64,000 bases of DNA from Metallyticus violacea (Eukaryota > Arthropoda > Insecta > Mantodea > Metallyticidae). The position numbers and the translations under genes were made by a program. The notes beneath the pieces are model-generated. The model searched no databases. It saw only the letters and a program-made list of their open reading frames with translations, and was not told the DNA's origin. The stretch spans positions 76,296,501 through 76,360,500 of the forward strand of contig CM060831.1 in NCBI GenBank assembly GCA_030762175.1, in the 5' to 3' direction. Positions 1 through 10,934 of this stretch are shown here, piece by piece (the stretch's first letter is position 1; every line of letters starts with the position of its first letter).

Positions 1-130
1 AGTTGGACTTAGCCTGACTGATGATGAGAACTAAATGTTCTGGAAACTGGTTCCATACATTATGACGAGTAAGTGAAGCATTAAGAGTGTGTAGCTCAAC
101 TAAATCATACAATGATATCAATTAAACTTC
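1..130 (+). mobile_element. Penelope-like element 3' terminal repeat (subfamily A), cut by window start
   Basis: The segment carries a degenerate hammerhead core, then GTAAGTGAAGC, a GAGTGTGTAG block and CATACAATGATATCAATT. The same string closes the subfamily A elements at 10.3-10.9 kb and 53.6-53.8 kb. The body of the element would lie left of the window. It abuts the hAT remnant that starts near 131, so it probably inserted into that copy. Confidence 0.75.
14..55 (+). ncRNA. hammerhead ribozyme motif, degenerate
   Basis: Visible parts are CTGATGA (18-24), a helix II hairpin AGAAC/GTTCT, GAAA (43-46), helix III ACTGGT and then T CCA. Compared with the copy at 10405-10445, the base next to the core (A17) no longer pairs in helix I and helix III is no longer a palindrome. 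It is probably weak or inactive. Confidence 0.6.
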
Positions 131-690
131 AAGGATTTTACATAAACTGAAGTTTTGGGAGTCTTCGGTTGTAGCAGGTAAATTATTGCCCTTTCCTTTA
201 ATTGAGAGTTTTGAAAATCGACTTGCTGAAAATGAGAAAGAATGCTTGAAATTAATAGCAGAACATCTAAAAGCATTACAAACTTCAGTAACAAAGTACT
301 TTCCTAGTTTATTCATTTTAAAGTTAGAATGGATAATTTCTCCTTTTGGTACTTCTGGTGAGATCAGTATTCAAAATGCCGTCAACCTGTCAATGAAAAT
401 AATTATTTGCTATATTTGTCATTCAATTTTACTATAAAAACAAAATTTCTAGAGAATTTGATGCAGTCTTTTTGGATTTATCACAATGTCAGTATCCCAC
501 AATTGCAAATAGGGCCATAAACATTTTGCTGCTGTTTTCAATGTCACATATTTGTCAGTATTTTCCGTCATCAAAATATTGAAATCTAAACAAAGCAACA
601 GACTGTTGCATCTTGAAGATGATTTATTTGTTGGCCTGTCAAGAGAAACTGTGTGCAACTCACCAAGTGCAGACTGCATATTAATTTAAA
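131..690 (+). pseudogene. hAT transposase C-terminal fragment
   Basis: The reading HLKALQTSVTKYFP followed by LEWIISPF, then PTIANRAINILL, and after frameshifts LLHLEDDLFVGLS, follows the C-terminal part of hAT-type transposases of the ZBED5/GTF2IRD2-like group: a sheet region, then the dimerisation segment with a serine-rich turn and a closing LS..R motif. Stops and frameshifts break it (TAA near 435, frame changes near 570). No N-terminal BED or RNase-H half is visible to the left because a PLE sits there. It is a dead relic. The family assignment rests on motif order remembered from these proteins. Confidence 0.6.
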
Positions 691-885
691 TATGTAAGAT
701 TTCAAAAACGATAATAAAAATCTTTTATCAGATGCCCAGCATAGATAGGTTGATATTTTTGACACATAATTTTGTTATGTTGTAATGCCACTTAAGTTGC
801 TGCTTGTTTTTTTAGAAGTTTGATTGCGTGTTAACATTGGCCTATTTACAACATTGAATATCCGATACTACAGATAGATTATATT

Positions 886-914
886 ATTAATAATAATAAT
901 AATAATAATAATAA
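886..914. repeat. (AAT)n microsatellite
   Basis: About ten tandem AAT units. Confidence 0.9.
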
Positions 915-1198
915 AGAAATTTTGTTGCGATATTGTGGGCATTCAGTGAAGTGTGTTGTCAGTCAAAAATGGTTGGAAACTCTGTGCTAGACTATCTAAT
1001 CACATGTAACTTATTAACAATATTGTACTTCAGTATCTTTAGCTTGAAAGATAATTTGTACATTACTACCTACTTGTTACTTTAAAATGACAAAAGACTA
1101 TGCATTTTATTGCCTGCCATTTTTTCATAATGGAAGTTGGCATTATCTGCAGTTGGATCCTATGAGTGACAACCACACCATTTGCTATTTAAATTTTA

Positions 1199-2426
1199 TG
1201 AGGGTCATTCCTTTAGCAATGGTTAAACCTTAAAAGTAACTGCAATATAAATGCTTTTATTTGAAAGAGGATATTTTGAAGCTTATAGCTTCTTTTATTT
1301 TTCACACACTTCACACTTTATTTTATGATAATGTGGTAGAATTTTTTTGCAAGCAAGCTGTTGGAAACGCAAGATTTATTACAGTTTCATAACAGTGCTA
1401 ACAGCAGAGCAGTTTTTCCAGTCTTTTTTTTTTGGGGGGGGGGCATTTTTTAGGACTGCACTATCCAGTCAATCCTCCAATCGAAACTGGTTTTAGGAGT
1501 TTGAAATAGGTCAGGAATCCCAGAAAGAAATATCTCATCAGGTTACCCCCACACAGTGGTAACAACATAAATATTAAACTGCTTGGTAGTTACTAATCCT
1601 CGCACCACTTATGTTCACATCCAGAGTACCTTTAACTTTGAATCAACGGCATTGAATCCTTCATGAAATCTTCAAGTCACCAAACATTCTTGTTGGTTTC
1701 CACATTTGTAACAGAGGAACAGAAAGCAGCTAGCATGGAATAGTGCTGTTTCATCCTGGAAAAATTCAAGAATGGGTTATCACGGGATACGAATCATGGA
1801 TATACCATATGATCCTGAATCAAAACTGCAATCTGCAGTATGCTGCTTTTCAGTGTATTACCCATAAAAAAAAGTGCGAAGATGCAGAATGTAGGAAGAT
1901 AGTGACTTCCTTCTTCTCAAAAACTGGTCATTTAGCATCTGCCACCCTGGATACCCAAAAAATGCTAACTGCAAAATGGTATGTAAATGCTGTGTGCATC
2001 AATCGTTGCAGCATGGAAAACAAAACATTCAAGATTGAGGACCGCTCACCTTCTGCTTCACCATGAGAATGCTTCTGCACACATAGTAGTCAGAACATTG
2101 GATTTCTTGGTCATTTGAAATGTCAGAGTCCTTGCTAACTCTTCTTATTCTCCAGATTTGACTCCATGTGACTTTTTCCTTTTTTCTAAAACAAAAGAAA
2201 AGCTCCATGGTTGCCATTTTTCATCAAGTGAAGAGACCATTGGGACTTACATGGAGGCTGTAAGTGAACTCCCAAAAGAAGTTTCGTTAGATGCATTTTC
2301 AAAGTGGTTTGAACAGATGCAAAAATGTTTTAATCGTACTGCAGAGTACTTTGGAAAGTTGTAAAAATTAAAACTCAATTGAAAAATATTTGTAATCGCT
2401 ACTAAAAACTTTAGGAGTGACCCCTA
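1199..2426 (+). mobile_element. mariner-family transposon, degenerate full-length copy
   Basis: Terminal inverted repeats are visible: the left end after TA reads TGAGGGTCATTCCT and the reverse complement of the right end reads TAGGGGTCACTCCT, each flanked by a TA duplication. The element is about 1.23 kb, usual for mariner. Decayed transposase reads on the + strand: VITGYESWIYH (about 1770-1805; family TGDESW, with Asp replaced by Tyr), then LTPCDFFLFSKTKEKLHG at 2158-2215 (catalytic SPDLxPxDFxLF region) and a C-terminus ending FNRTAEYFGKL with stop near 2362. Stops and frameshifts show it is inactive. Confidence 0.85.
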
Positions 2427-2524
2427 TATATTGCATTTATTCCAGCACCTTATCAATATAATTTGTAAAAGCATTAAATGTCTCACAATAAAAAAGTGCA
2501 CTGAATGGGTAAGGAAATAAAATC

Positions 2525-2562
2525 TTTAAAATGATACACTATGGGTAACTTATTTATATACA
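2525..2562 (-). mobile_element. PLE terminal fragment (subfamily F)
   Basis: AAAATGATACACTATGGG followed by TAACTTATTTA matches the outer end of the PLE at 49345. Only the tip remains. Confidence 0.45.
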
Positions 2563-2593
2563 TATAAATAAAATCTATTTATTTGTTGTATTT

Positions 2594-2896
2594 ATCTCTC
2601 AATATAAAGATTGGTCCTGTTGGCAAAGTGGTAACTGTACTTGCCTTTTAAACCCAAGATCGCAGGTTCAAACCCAGCCAGGATCGATGGATAATTTTGG
2701 GGCATAAAAATCCTAAGTATGGCTTCCTTTGGAAGGAAAGTAAAGCTGTGGGTCCTGTGTTGTACATTTACGGCACAAAAAAGAATCTCAGGCCTGAAAG
2801 AAGAGGCCTCTGAGCAAAATTTGTCGGCCGTTTCACGCCCTGAATTGAATGGGATGCTGATGACCTGAGATGCTGAAGAATAATCTCTCAATATAA
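2594..2896 (+). mobile_element. tRNA-derived SINE, family 1
   Basis: The head has RNA polymerase III A-box-like (TGGCAAAGTGGTAAC) and B-box-like (GGTTCAAACCC) sequences in a degenerate tRNA. The shared body follows (CCTAAGTATGGCTTCCTT, TTTACGGCAC, GAGGCCTCTGAGCAAAA). It is flanked by the 14-bp TSD ATCTCTCAATATAA (2594-2607 and 2883-2896). About ten copies of this family occur in the window. Confidence 0.93.
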
Positions 2897-3184
2897 TAAA
2901 ATAAGATATTTTTATTTGATAAAAATATGAAAGTATCAAGACAAATCATGTATAGGTATCAACAAACCTCTAATAGATATTGTAACAATTATGAGCATTC
3001 CTTAATGGGATTAATTGGAACCAAAAGGGAAAAAGGATTCTTTATTTCTATTAAGATATAGAAAACAGAGCAGAAAGTACTTGCAACAGGGAGAGATTGT
3101 CATTCATATATTACTTTGGTCAATGTCATATAAGAGTCTGGTCATTCATGCTATATTATTAATTTGAATATATTTCTCTTTTAG

Positions 3185-3328
3185 AAAACCAAACATAGTA
3201 AATCAAATGAGGAAATTGAGAGTAAACTTGAAGAAACAAGAATGCACAATCGTCTACTTCAACAAAGAATTGACCTTCTACAGGAGAAATTAATAGATGC
3301 CACATTGATTGATTCAAACCTTTTAAAT
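3185..3328 (+). CDS. CENPE: CENP-E-like kinesin, internal exon 1 of window (coiled coil)
   Basis: The exon lies between a pyrimidine-rich acceptor ending TTTTAG and the donor GTAAGT, has 48 codons and is phase 0 at both ends. The peptide (EEIESKLEETRMHNRLLQQR, then IDLLQEKLIDATLIDSNLLN) is heptad-like coiled coil ending in a short leucine/serine patch. In vertebrate CENP-E the neck coiled coil after the motor ends in a similar patch just before a basic RRVTW motif, and here the next exon supplies that motif. CENP-E is a plus-end-directed kinesin at kinetochores that moves chromosomes to the spindle equator. The motor domain is not in the window. Exon call firm; identity by motif order. Confidence 0.8.
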
Positions 3329-4079
3329 GTAAGTAACATTTAGTATTGATATATTTTCTCACTCTTGAGCTTCTTTCTTTAATCTATTCTTATAATGCTT
3401 GCAGATATCAATACGTTATGCTATCAAAGTGAAAACCAGAGAGTTTAATGTTATATTCAAACTCAGTAATTCAGTGCTTACTTCATCATATGAAAATGTT
3501 TTAATATGAATAATACAACTCAAATTATCATACCACCAAATTGTTTTTCATTTCATAGGCTGTTATTTCAAGTATACATTTTCATAACTTTCACGTCTTT
3601 CTACAGAAATGACTAAGGTTTTGTTTTGTTTTTTTATTTATTTTTTTGTATATAGATATAATGATGTTGATGATTTCTGCTTAACTAAAAGATGTAAAAT
3701 CTAAACTTAATGAGACTAAAACATATTCATAGAAATATACAGGAATATCACTTCATGGACTCTGCCAGATTATGAAACTCTCTCTCCTTATATAATGGTA
3801 TTAATATCCCAAAACAGCCAATTTTGAACCTAGTGACTTAATTGAGCCTCTGTTTTCATCTGATAGAATAACAAATCAATTGCATACTTTTAACAAGTGG
3901 GGTGCCAGTTTTGAATTTTTCATTGTAAATATTAAATTTATTTACATGGAATTCTGCTTGTAATTTCATGCTATTGTAGAATTGTATTTATAGTTTGTTT
4001 AAAATTATTCAGAAAACTCCCAAAATATCAAATATATTTAAGCAAGTATGCAGTATAATTATTGTTGTTATTAATGTTA
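3329..4079. other. intron, no recognised content
   Basis: AT-rich single-copy-looking sequence. I see no gene or repeat signature. Confidence 0.5.
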
Positions 4080-4316
4080 CAACGGTCATTCAACTTTTTT
4101 GAAGAACTTAATAACAGATTGATACTCCATTTTGAACATGTCACAATCTTCAACACATGACCTTCTTTATACAACTATATATGAACAACTGAACACAGCA
4201 GAGCAGAAGTTACAGCTGCAATTATTTACTTAACATATAAGGTATGACACCAGATAAGGCTTTTGTTAAGGCAATAATCCATATTGGCGAGGTGAAAAAC
4301 TTATGGACTAACCCCC
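4080..4316 (-). mobile_element. mariner 5' end only
   Basis: The reverse complement matches the left end of the mariner at 57.16 kb: the terminus reads TATGGGGGTTAGTCCATAAG, and it runs through CATGTTCAAAATGGAGTATC into the first codons (MEYQSVIKFFKK against MEYPAVKFFTK). The rest of the transposon is missing, so it is a truncated copy. Confidence 0.75.
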
Positions 4317-4329
4317 ATATATTTACTAT

Positions 4330-4990
4330 CTTTAGCTGTTACTGCTCCCTTAATTTTTTCATTCATTTTCCACTGCACTCTTCCTTTCTCTCTTGAATTA
4401 AACATTTATAACCCGTTTTTATGTTTGAATATATTTGCTTATCTACTTCTTGTTGTGACCTTCTCCATCTATTTAATTCTTTGACACCTCATGCTTCAAG
4501 AATTTGCATTCTTGATCATATATCCATGACATTTTCTTTTTTCTCTCTGATATACATCTATCTTTTTCCATGGCCACACTACCATGGATTCCAACCATGA
4601 TACTGCCTCCTCTGCCCTACCTGCTGTGGAATGGTACCATAACTCCATATTTTCTTATTACTGCTATTGTCGATAACAAATTAGCCCAGAAGTGCTCTTC
4701 ATACTCAACTGTCCATTTATAACATTTTATATATTCCAGATCTTTTTCCTGTAACTTCCTGCTTTCTTCCCCTAGACTCAACCTCATTATTAATGGAAAA
4801 TGTTCTCTACCTACTATATAACACTTTAAATCCTAACAGTACCTGGTCTATTCCTTCACTATAAAACATGTATTCAATCACACTCTGCCCATTTATATTT
4901 ATAAAAATAAATTCCCCATCTTGATTCTTTCCTCTCATCCATTATACATTAATAACTCATTCACTTCACAGAACTCAACCATTTTACTGC
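4330..4990 (-). pseudogene. LINE endonuclease/linker fragment
   Basis: Minus-strand translation gives SKMVEFCEVNELLMYNG, then KMGNLFL, MGRV and LNTCFIVKE. This follows the end of apurinic-type LINE endonucleases: the 'LVEFCEENDLIIANG' stretch, then the 'yTyig..grSviDyvl' stretch. The catalytic SxxDxxL region has lost residues, and stops occur throughout. It ends where the mariner end at 4316 begins. No reverse transcriptase part follows. Confidence 0.55.
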
Positions 4991-5004
4991 CCTCTCTATT
5001 ATAT

Positions 5005-5085
5005 AAAGCAGTAAGAGTATGTAGTTCAACTCAATCATACTATGAAAGTTGCAATTAACATTTCTAGTTAATGTACAGTATAACT
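5005..5085 (+). mobile_element. PLE terminal remnant (subfamily A)
   Basis: AGTAAGAGTATGTAGTTCAA, then CTCAATCATAC and TTGCAATTAACATTTC, match the closing part of subfamily A/C PLE terminal repeats. The hammerhead part is missing. Confidence 0.55.
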
Positions 5086-5141
5086 TGTATTATGTAAGAA
5101 TAAATTAATTTTTTTAAAAAAAAGGTTTATATTTTAATAAC

Positions 5142-5142
<1 letters not shown>

Positions 5143-5185
<43 letters not shown>

Positions 5186-5186
5186 G
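5143..5186. repeat. (ATT)n microsatellite
   Basis: About 14 tandem ATT units. Confidence 0.9.
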
Positions 5187-6031
5187 CTTAAAATTCTAAA
5201 TATTTTTAAGAAAAAGAAAATATATTTAAATCATCTAAATTCAAAGTAAAAATACATTGGTTCTTACTCCAGGTTTCCTGTGTCTGATTTTGAGAGAGCT
5301 ATTATTCAAACCATGTATATTAAACTTGAAATTGGATATCTTAAAGCTCTGTGATTATTACAGGATAATGATTTGCATTTTGAAAATGTATGTTCAACAT
5401 GATGCCATTCTTGCATATTTGTAACATGCATTGTTGCTAACATTCTCAAATTTCAGATGTTTGAAACTTTCACAATGTCCTCATTTAATGGGTGCGAATT
5501 TTGATGCATCATTTGAAACCCCTTATTCGTAATTAGGCATAACCAGAATTTTTGTTTAATTTTTTGTTTCCTTTTGAATCATTAATTTGTTTAAATTAAT
5601 ATCCACTAAAGTGTTCATCACTTGAGAATGCTGGTTTGCAATTATACTTTTTTTACATGCCTAACAAAAAGAATTTTTGTATTTGTTTTGAACATATCTT
5701 TGAATTAATCTACATATTAATGCAATCAAGTACTGTCTTTTTGTTTCACTTTTTTCATCATTATGATTAGAATGGTGAGCACATTTTAGCACAGTTTAGC
5801 GTAATATTTTGCTTGCATCCGAAGAGCAGTGAGTGGCAAATTCAATTATATAATCTGGGAAGTACCAGTATAATGTGAGGTGCACAGTAGCTCCATATTC
5901 TTAGCAGCATTAATCAAAGCCATAATTCAGCTTTATTCAAAATTTGATTCAACTGCATAAATGGTCAGAATATTCATATATTTGTATCTGTATACGTATA
6001 TATGCCTTAAAATATACAACAATATGTAGAT
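5187..6031. other. intron, no recognised content
   Basis: AT-rich. I see no coding or repeat signal. Confidence 0.45.
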
Positions 6032-6300
6032 TGTAGCTGTGGTTTGGTGATAGACCTCTAATCTGGAGTTCCTGGGTTCAAATCCCAATCAGATCAAGCT
6101 GCCTGGGTAAGGTTTTATCAGACTTTTTCCTTACCCTGAGAATTGAAATGCCAAATAGCCTTAAGGCACCAAAGACTCTAGGCTCATTTGTACCATCATT
6201 AATTCATCTCATACATCCGTAGGTTTAACGACTGCCTTAGCAACTACCTTCAACATCATCGGCACTGGGGCAACTTAGCATCCCAACCTCAGAAATTTAC
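6032..6300 (+). mobile_element. tRNA-derived SINE, family 3 (single copy seen)
   Basis: The head TGTGGTTTGGTGATAGACC has an A-box form and CTGGGTTCAAATCCCA a B-box form. A body unlike SINE families 1 and 2 follows, up to GCATCCCAACCTCAG. It is the only copy in this window. The TSD is not clear. Confidence 0.65.
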
Positions 6301-6787
6301 TACAATATTGCAATGTTAGGATGAAATGCCTGCAATTCGTAAAAACAATAGGTAGCATTGGACCAAAACAATTCAATAATATTTAGGCTATTAAAAATAT
6401 TTATTCAAATAAACAGAAATTAACCTACTAATATTTAGATTATGTGCAACTCAGAATTTTGAAACTAAGGTCCCAATTGAACTTCCACTTAAGCTTAGAG
6501 ATAGTACTGTTAGGATAAAAATTATTTACCTAGAAATCTGAGCCCAAATATTTGTTTAATCATAGTTTTTGTCAATTGCTTGACTAATTAAAAATATTTA
6601 AATAATAAAATAAAACATAAATATGTAATTCTGATGCAATGGAATAACTTTTTTTCAAAGGATTATCTCCATTATTTATTAACTTCACAGTATGAAAGTT
6701 TCGAACCTTCCTACTGAAATTGAATATGCTGACTCTTTTGTGTATGAGTATGGATTTTTTGATGCTGTCCTCTGTAAGAGTATATAA

Positions 6788-7868
6788 TGAGGGTAAGTCA
6801 TTAAGTAAGTTACAATTTGATAAGGAGTACTATTAATGAGGCACCTAAGGCTACATACAGCATTAGTCCGTTGGCAATTGGTGACATTTGTCAGAGACTA
6901 TCAATCTATGTTAACAATTGCAAGATGATAGCATCTATTAAGTGAGTTTACAATTGAGTGCAGAAGTTTTCAAAGAGCAAACATGCATCAAAGACAAAGC
7001 ATCGTGCATGCCAGCCAATGGAGATTGTTACAGAGGCAAAAGTTGAAAGCTTAATCCGAGCAGACAGAAGCATAGCTATAGACACTATAATCACTGCTAT
7101 TAGTTGCTCATATGGCATGCTCTATCTCATAATGCATGAAAGGTAGGTTTTTATAAATTCTAAGCATAATGGGTGCTGCACATGCTGGCCTCGTAATGCA
7201 AAATACAAAGAATGGTTCTAGCTTTACAGCATCCAATTGCTACATGATGAACACGATATGCTAGCCCAAATTTTCACAGGTTATGAGTCTTGTATTTATC
7301 ATACCAGCCTGAGGCAAAGCATATGTCAATGCAGTGGAAATATTCTGCATGCCTATGGAAAAAAAGTTTAAAATGACACCATCTGCCAGGAAAATGATCC
7401 TGACAGTTTTATGGGATCACAAAAGCTGCTCACCATATTCCAGCCTCGAGCAAATTATACTGCTGACTTCTATTAAGTATCATCAGGCAACTTTGTAAGT
7501 CTTTCAACAAAAGTAACCAAGGCTCCTCTAGTATGATAATGCACATCCTCACACTGTCAATAAGTCAAGTGAGAGGCTGCAAAATTTCAAGTGAGAAGAC
7601 CTCAAATATGCTCCAGGTGACTTCCATTTGTTCAGCCTCTTAAATATCATCTTTTGGGGGAATATTTTCCTAACTGTAGAAAGGAAGGCATTGCCTGGTT
7701 CTGACAGCAGCCCAAAGAATGTTATGCTGCTGGATTTCAGGGGGCTTGTACAATGATGGGACAAGTCCTCAGTGCACAGGAAGATTATGTTCAGAGATAA
7801 AAGTGCGAAGTTTTTTTTTTTTTTTATCCATTTTTAATTTAACAACTTATCCTTGTAGAATCCCACAA
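6788..7868 (+). mobile_element. mariner relic, second lineage
   Basis: It begins at ATGAGGGTAAGTCATTAAG. Decayed transposase reads in order: a helix-turn-helix region VTEAKVESLIRADRSIAIDT (7024-7083) ending YLIMHER, then FTGYESCIYH (about 7270; family TGDEtWiYH), NPHTVNKSS..LQNFK, APGDFHLFSLLNII (7610-7650; family SPDLAPSDFHLFgpL) and DFRGLVQ.WDK near the C-terminus. Many stops and frame changes occur. A weakly matching right terminus lies near 7840-7868. It is dead. Confidence 0.75.
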
Positions 7869-7869
7869 A

Positions 7870-9099
7870 GAGTTGGTGCAACCTGAATGCTGATGGAAAG
7901 ATGATTAAAATTTCAGTGCAACATGAATGATGGAGAGATGGTTAAAATATGGCTTAGGATTCAGCATTACTGAAAGATGTATTCAACAGGAATGTTTAAA
8001 ATTACAAATAAATATTTTGGGTACAAATATCTGGACAAGGATGATTAAGGAAAAGTTGAATGGAATGGAGAACTTGCTATGAATGGATAAATTAGTTCTT
8101 TAATGAGCGAAAATTATCTAATGTTTTTAAGGAAAGGAAGGAAGCTTGCATATGTAATAGGGTGGGTATTGCATGATTCTAATTAGGGGCATGGAGATGA
8201 GGGATTTGAGAAGCAATATAGAACAAGGATTTAAATTTGTGGGAATACTGAGGCTGCAAACTGCATTTTGTTACTGTTGAGGAATGGGAGAATAGAAGAA
8301 AGAGTTGATAAAGAACTAGCCAAGAATTTGAAGAGAGTTAGTAATTAATAATATGTGTTAGAAATGTCACTGATTAGGAGTTAGGAGAGTTTCTATGTAA
8401 AGTTGATAAACAATTGGCATGGTTATTGAATAAGATACAATAAAACAAATGGAAAGAAACTTGTTTTAATGCCATACAGGGAGACTGAAAAATCCTTAGT
8501 CTTTTGGTTAGTCAAAGGTGCAAAAACCTGCCACCTTTTTAGCCAAATGTTGGCCCATTGCCTTTTGTTTTTCAAATGTAACAATATCTAAGATGAAGGA
8601 GAAAGTGCAATGTTGGTCATTTTCATTTTGATATGCTCATTATTCTGGATTATTTTCTATTTTATAAATTGTATGACCTGGAATAGAATCTGGGATGGAA
8701 CCAAGCATATTAGGTGTCTATAAAAAATAAATATAATATCTATATATTTAAAATTTGAACTGATTCTGTCTCAATCTGTTATAAACCTGAGGTACTTGTA
8801 TACCCATAATGATGGTGTAAAAATTCATTAAGCACATTTTTATTTATATCATCACTTTTCCATGGTTAAGGATAGTTCTGAATTTGGTAACTTAACTCCC
8901 AACTTTTTTTGCAGTAAACACAGTTTTTGATACAGTTTTATGTGGGTGCACCACACACATGTATATGTATGTATATAGTTGACTAAATGAGTTTTGTCAA
9001 TTTTTTCACATTGCGCAAATTTCAAACATCAACAATTAAATGTGCAATAAATGAAGTTAAGTGAGGAACTAATTATTGCCAAGAGATTGTTAGCTGTGA
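7870..9099. other. intron, no confident feature
   Basis: A purine-rich + strand stretch at 7990-8460 could be an old retroelement 3' region, but I find no motif. The rest looks like plain AT-rich sequence. Confidence 0.35.
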
Positions 9100-10110
9100 G
9101 GTTAAATATCTCTTAGTGTTAACCAGTATTCCAAGAAGTGCTGTCATGGGAACCCTGAAGATGATTATACAAGCATGTATACCTCTGTGAATTTAATCTG
9201 AGGAACAATCCAACTGCAGGAGCATGAAAAATATATTAGGGTTTCGGTACCGATGCTGTGAATGAACAGACAGTGCATGGATGGTTCACAAAATTTCAAG
9301 AAGGCACAAAATCCACAAGTGTGAGCCAAAGACAGGAAGATAAACAACAATGGATAACAAGACTCTTTTAGTGACTATTGAGGCAAACACAATCACACTT
9401 GTGAGGGCCTGGCACAGCAATTCAGCATCAGGGCGAAACCATCAATTCCATCTCCAAGTTAGGAAAAAGAGTAAACTCAGTTTCTGCTTTTCACATGAGC
9501 TGACAATGCCTCAGAAGGTGGCACATACTTGCATTTATTTTGCATTGTTGTCACATTAACAGAAGAATCCCTTTCTTGATAGGCTGTTGACATACAATGA
9601 GAAGTGGATCCTCTATGATACTCCCAGATACCATCATCAATGGCTGGCAGCCCATTAATTTACCAGCAATTTTTTCTGTGTTTGGTGGACTGTGCAGAGT
9701 ATTGTGCATCAAGAACTGTCACAAGTCAGACAGTCATATCTAGTCTATTCTAACCAATTGGAAGTGTTCATGAAAAGCTGAAAACTAAAAAGTCTGTACT
9801 TGTGAATCACAAAGGTATTATTCTTTTGCAAAACCACACACAGCTATGTGTATTAGTGTTTACTGTCTTGTCTGGGACACTAGTACACCCCTCCATTCCA
9901 CCATCAGATAATTGTCTTTTCTTTTCTTTGGACAATGACCTCAAGGACAGAAATTCCAAAACTTTGCTATTTTGGAAACTGCACCGTATGCATTTTTAGC
10001 TTCTTGCCTGAAAGAGTTCATAGTGGAATCCATGATCTTCTAGCATGTTAGCAGAAGGTTCTCGATTGGCATGGTTACCACATTTAATATTAAGGGTATT
10101 ATTTTGTTCA
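9100..10110 (+). pseudogene. mariner-like transposase relic, third lineage
   Basis: Read across frames, the order is that of the mariner subgroup common in SETMAR-like annotations: MDGSQNFKKAQ (family WFtrFKnG), a broken N-terminal HTH, then KNPFLDRLLTYNEKWILYD (about 9565-9620; family rIVTgDEKWIlYdN), QWLAAH, VHQELS, LVNHKGIILLQNH (about 9800-9838; family lhDNArpH) and a C-terminal WNP..DLL..QKVLDWHG. The catalytic Asp of the DNArPH motif is gone. No clear inverted repeats remain. Confidence 0.7.
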
Positions 10111-10116
10111 TACTAC

Positions 10117-10160
10117 CTGTGATGCCTCAGTAGTAAAAATGAGCATTAAACATCATTTAA
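10117..10160 (+). mobile_element. SINE family 2, 3' tail fragment
   Basis: CCTGTGATGCCTCAGTAG, then AAATGAGCATTAAACATCATT, matches the tail of the SINEs at 17265 and 59648. A short poly-A run follows. The head is lost. Confidence 0.65.
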
Positions 10161-10404
10161 AAAAAAAAAAAGAAAAGAAAAAATGTTCATAATATGGTGC
10201 TTTGAAATGTCTGGTCTAAAACTGACAGAACTTACTTGGTTACCTTATATTTCTCATTTTCAAAACTGAACTAAATAAGAATTTGTATTTTACTTAAATG
10301 TAAATTGGAACTTGCACAGTGAAGCCAATCATATTAATTGATATCATTGTATGATTCAGTTGAACTACACACTCTTAAAGCTTCACTTACTTTTCATAAA
10401 TGTA

Positions 10405-10445
10405 TGGAACCGGTTTCGAGAACATTTTGTTCCCATCTTCAGCCA
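10405..10445 (-). ncRNA. hammerhead ribozyme, apparently intact
   Basis: On the minus strand: TGG (helix I), CTGAAGA core, helix II GGGAAC/GTTCTC (six pairs with one G-U), GAA, helix III ACCGGT (self-complementary, no loop), U, then CCA pairing back to TGG. All core bases are kept. Cleavage would fall after the U before CCA. Confidence 0.85.
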
Positions 10446-10784
10446 GGCTAAAGTTCAACTGTCGGATCATTCGTTGAGCTGTGGGAATGTGTATTCTGCT
10501 CTGGTGGCGGTGTGATAAACTTGTAGTTTATGTTTTCATCTCCGACAATGTTGAAGTTCATTATGCTGTCTTTGTATTTGTAGATGTAGAAAATCTACAT
10601 CTACAAATAAAAATACAAATACAAAATCCTGGGAGAAAATCTACATCTACAAATACAAAGACAGCATAATGAACTTCGACATTGTCGGGGATGAAAACAT
10701 AAACTACAAGTTTATCACACCGCCACCAGAGCAGAATACACATTCCCACAGCTCAACGAATGATCCGACAGTTGAACTTTAGCC

Positions 10785-10825
10785 TGGCTGAAGATGGGAA
10801 AAAAATGTTCTCGAAACCGGTTCCA
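10785..10825 (+). ncRNA. hammerhead ribozyme, near-intact partner copy
   Basis: TGG, CTGAAGA (10788-10794), helix II with one lost pair, GAA (10813-10815), palindromic ACCGGT (10816-10821), T, CCA. It is the mirror of the copy at 10405. Confidence 0.82.
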
Positions 10826-10934
10826 TATATTTATGAAAAGTAAGTGAAGCTTTAAGAGTGTGTAGTTCAACTGAATCATACAATGATATCAATTAATAAG
10901 AATTTGTATATTTTATAGGAAATTGCTCAAATTT

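Larger units (their letters stand above)
10274..10909. mobile_element. palindromic mini-PLE (subfamily A) with 15-bp TSD
   Basis: This is a near-perfect inverted repeat of about 560 bp. Both arms end in the same terminal repeat and both carry a hammerhead; at the centre lie short repeats of CTACATCTACAAATA. Each arm also encodes the end of the PLE protein (reads MNFDIVGDENINYKFITPPP on the right arm). The 15-bp TSD AATAAGAATTTGTAT lies at 10274-10288 and 10895-10909. Because the arms are reverse complements, one protein end is read on both strands. The reverse transcriptase and GIY-YIG parts are absent, so it depends on full-length partners. Confidence 0.9.

Noticed and set aside
7990..8460. 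Possible LINE or host exon in a purine-rich stretch
   Set aside because: No reverse-transcriptase, endonuclease or splice motif could be found on either strand.
10481..10749. Two overlapping, nearly identical ORFs on opposite strands
   Set aside because: They are the antisense of the PLE protein end, duplicated by the palindrome. Not separate genes.
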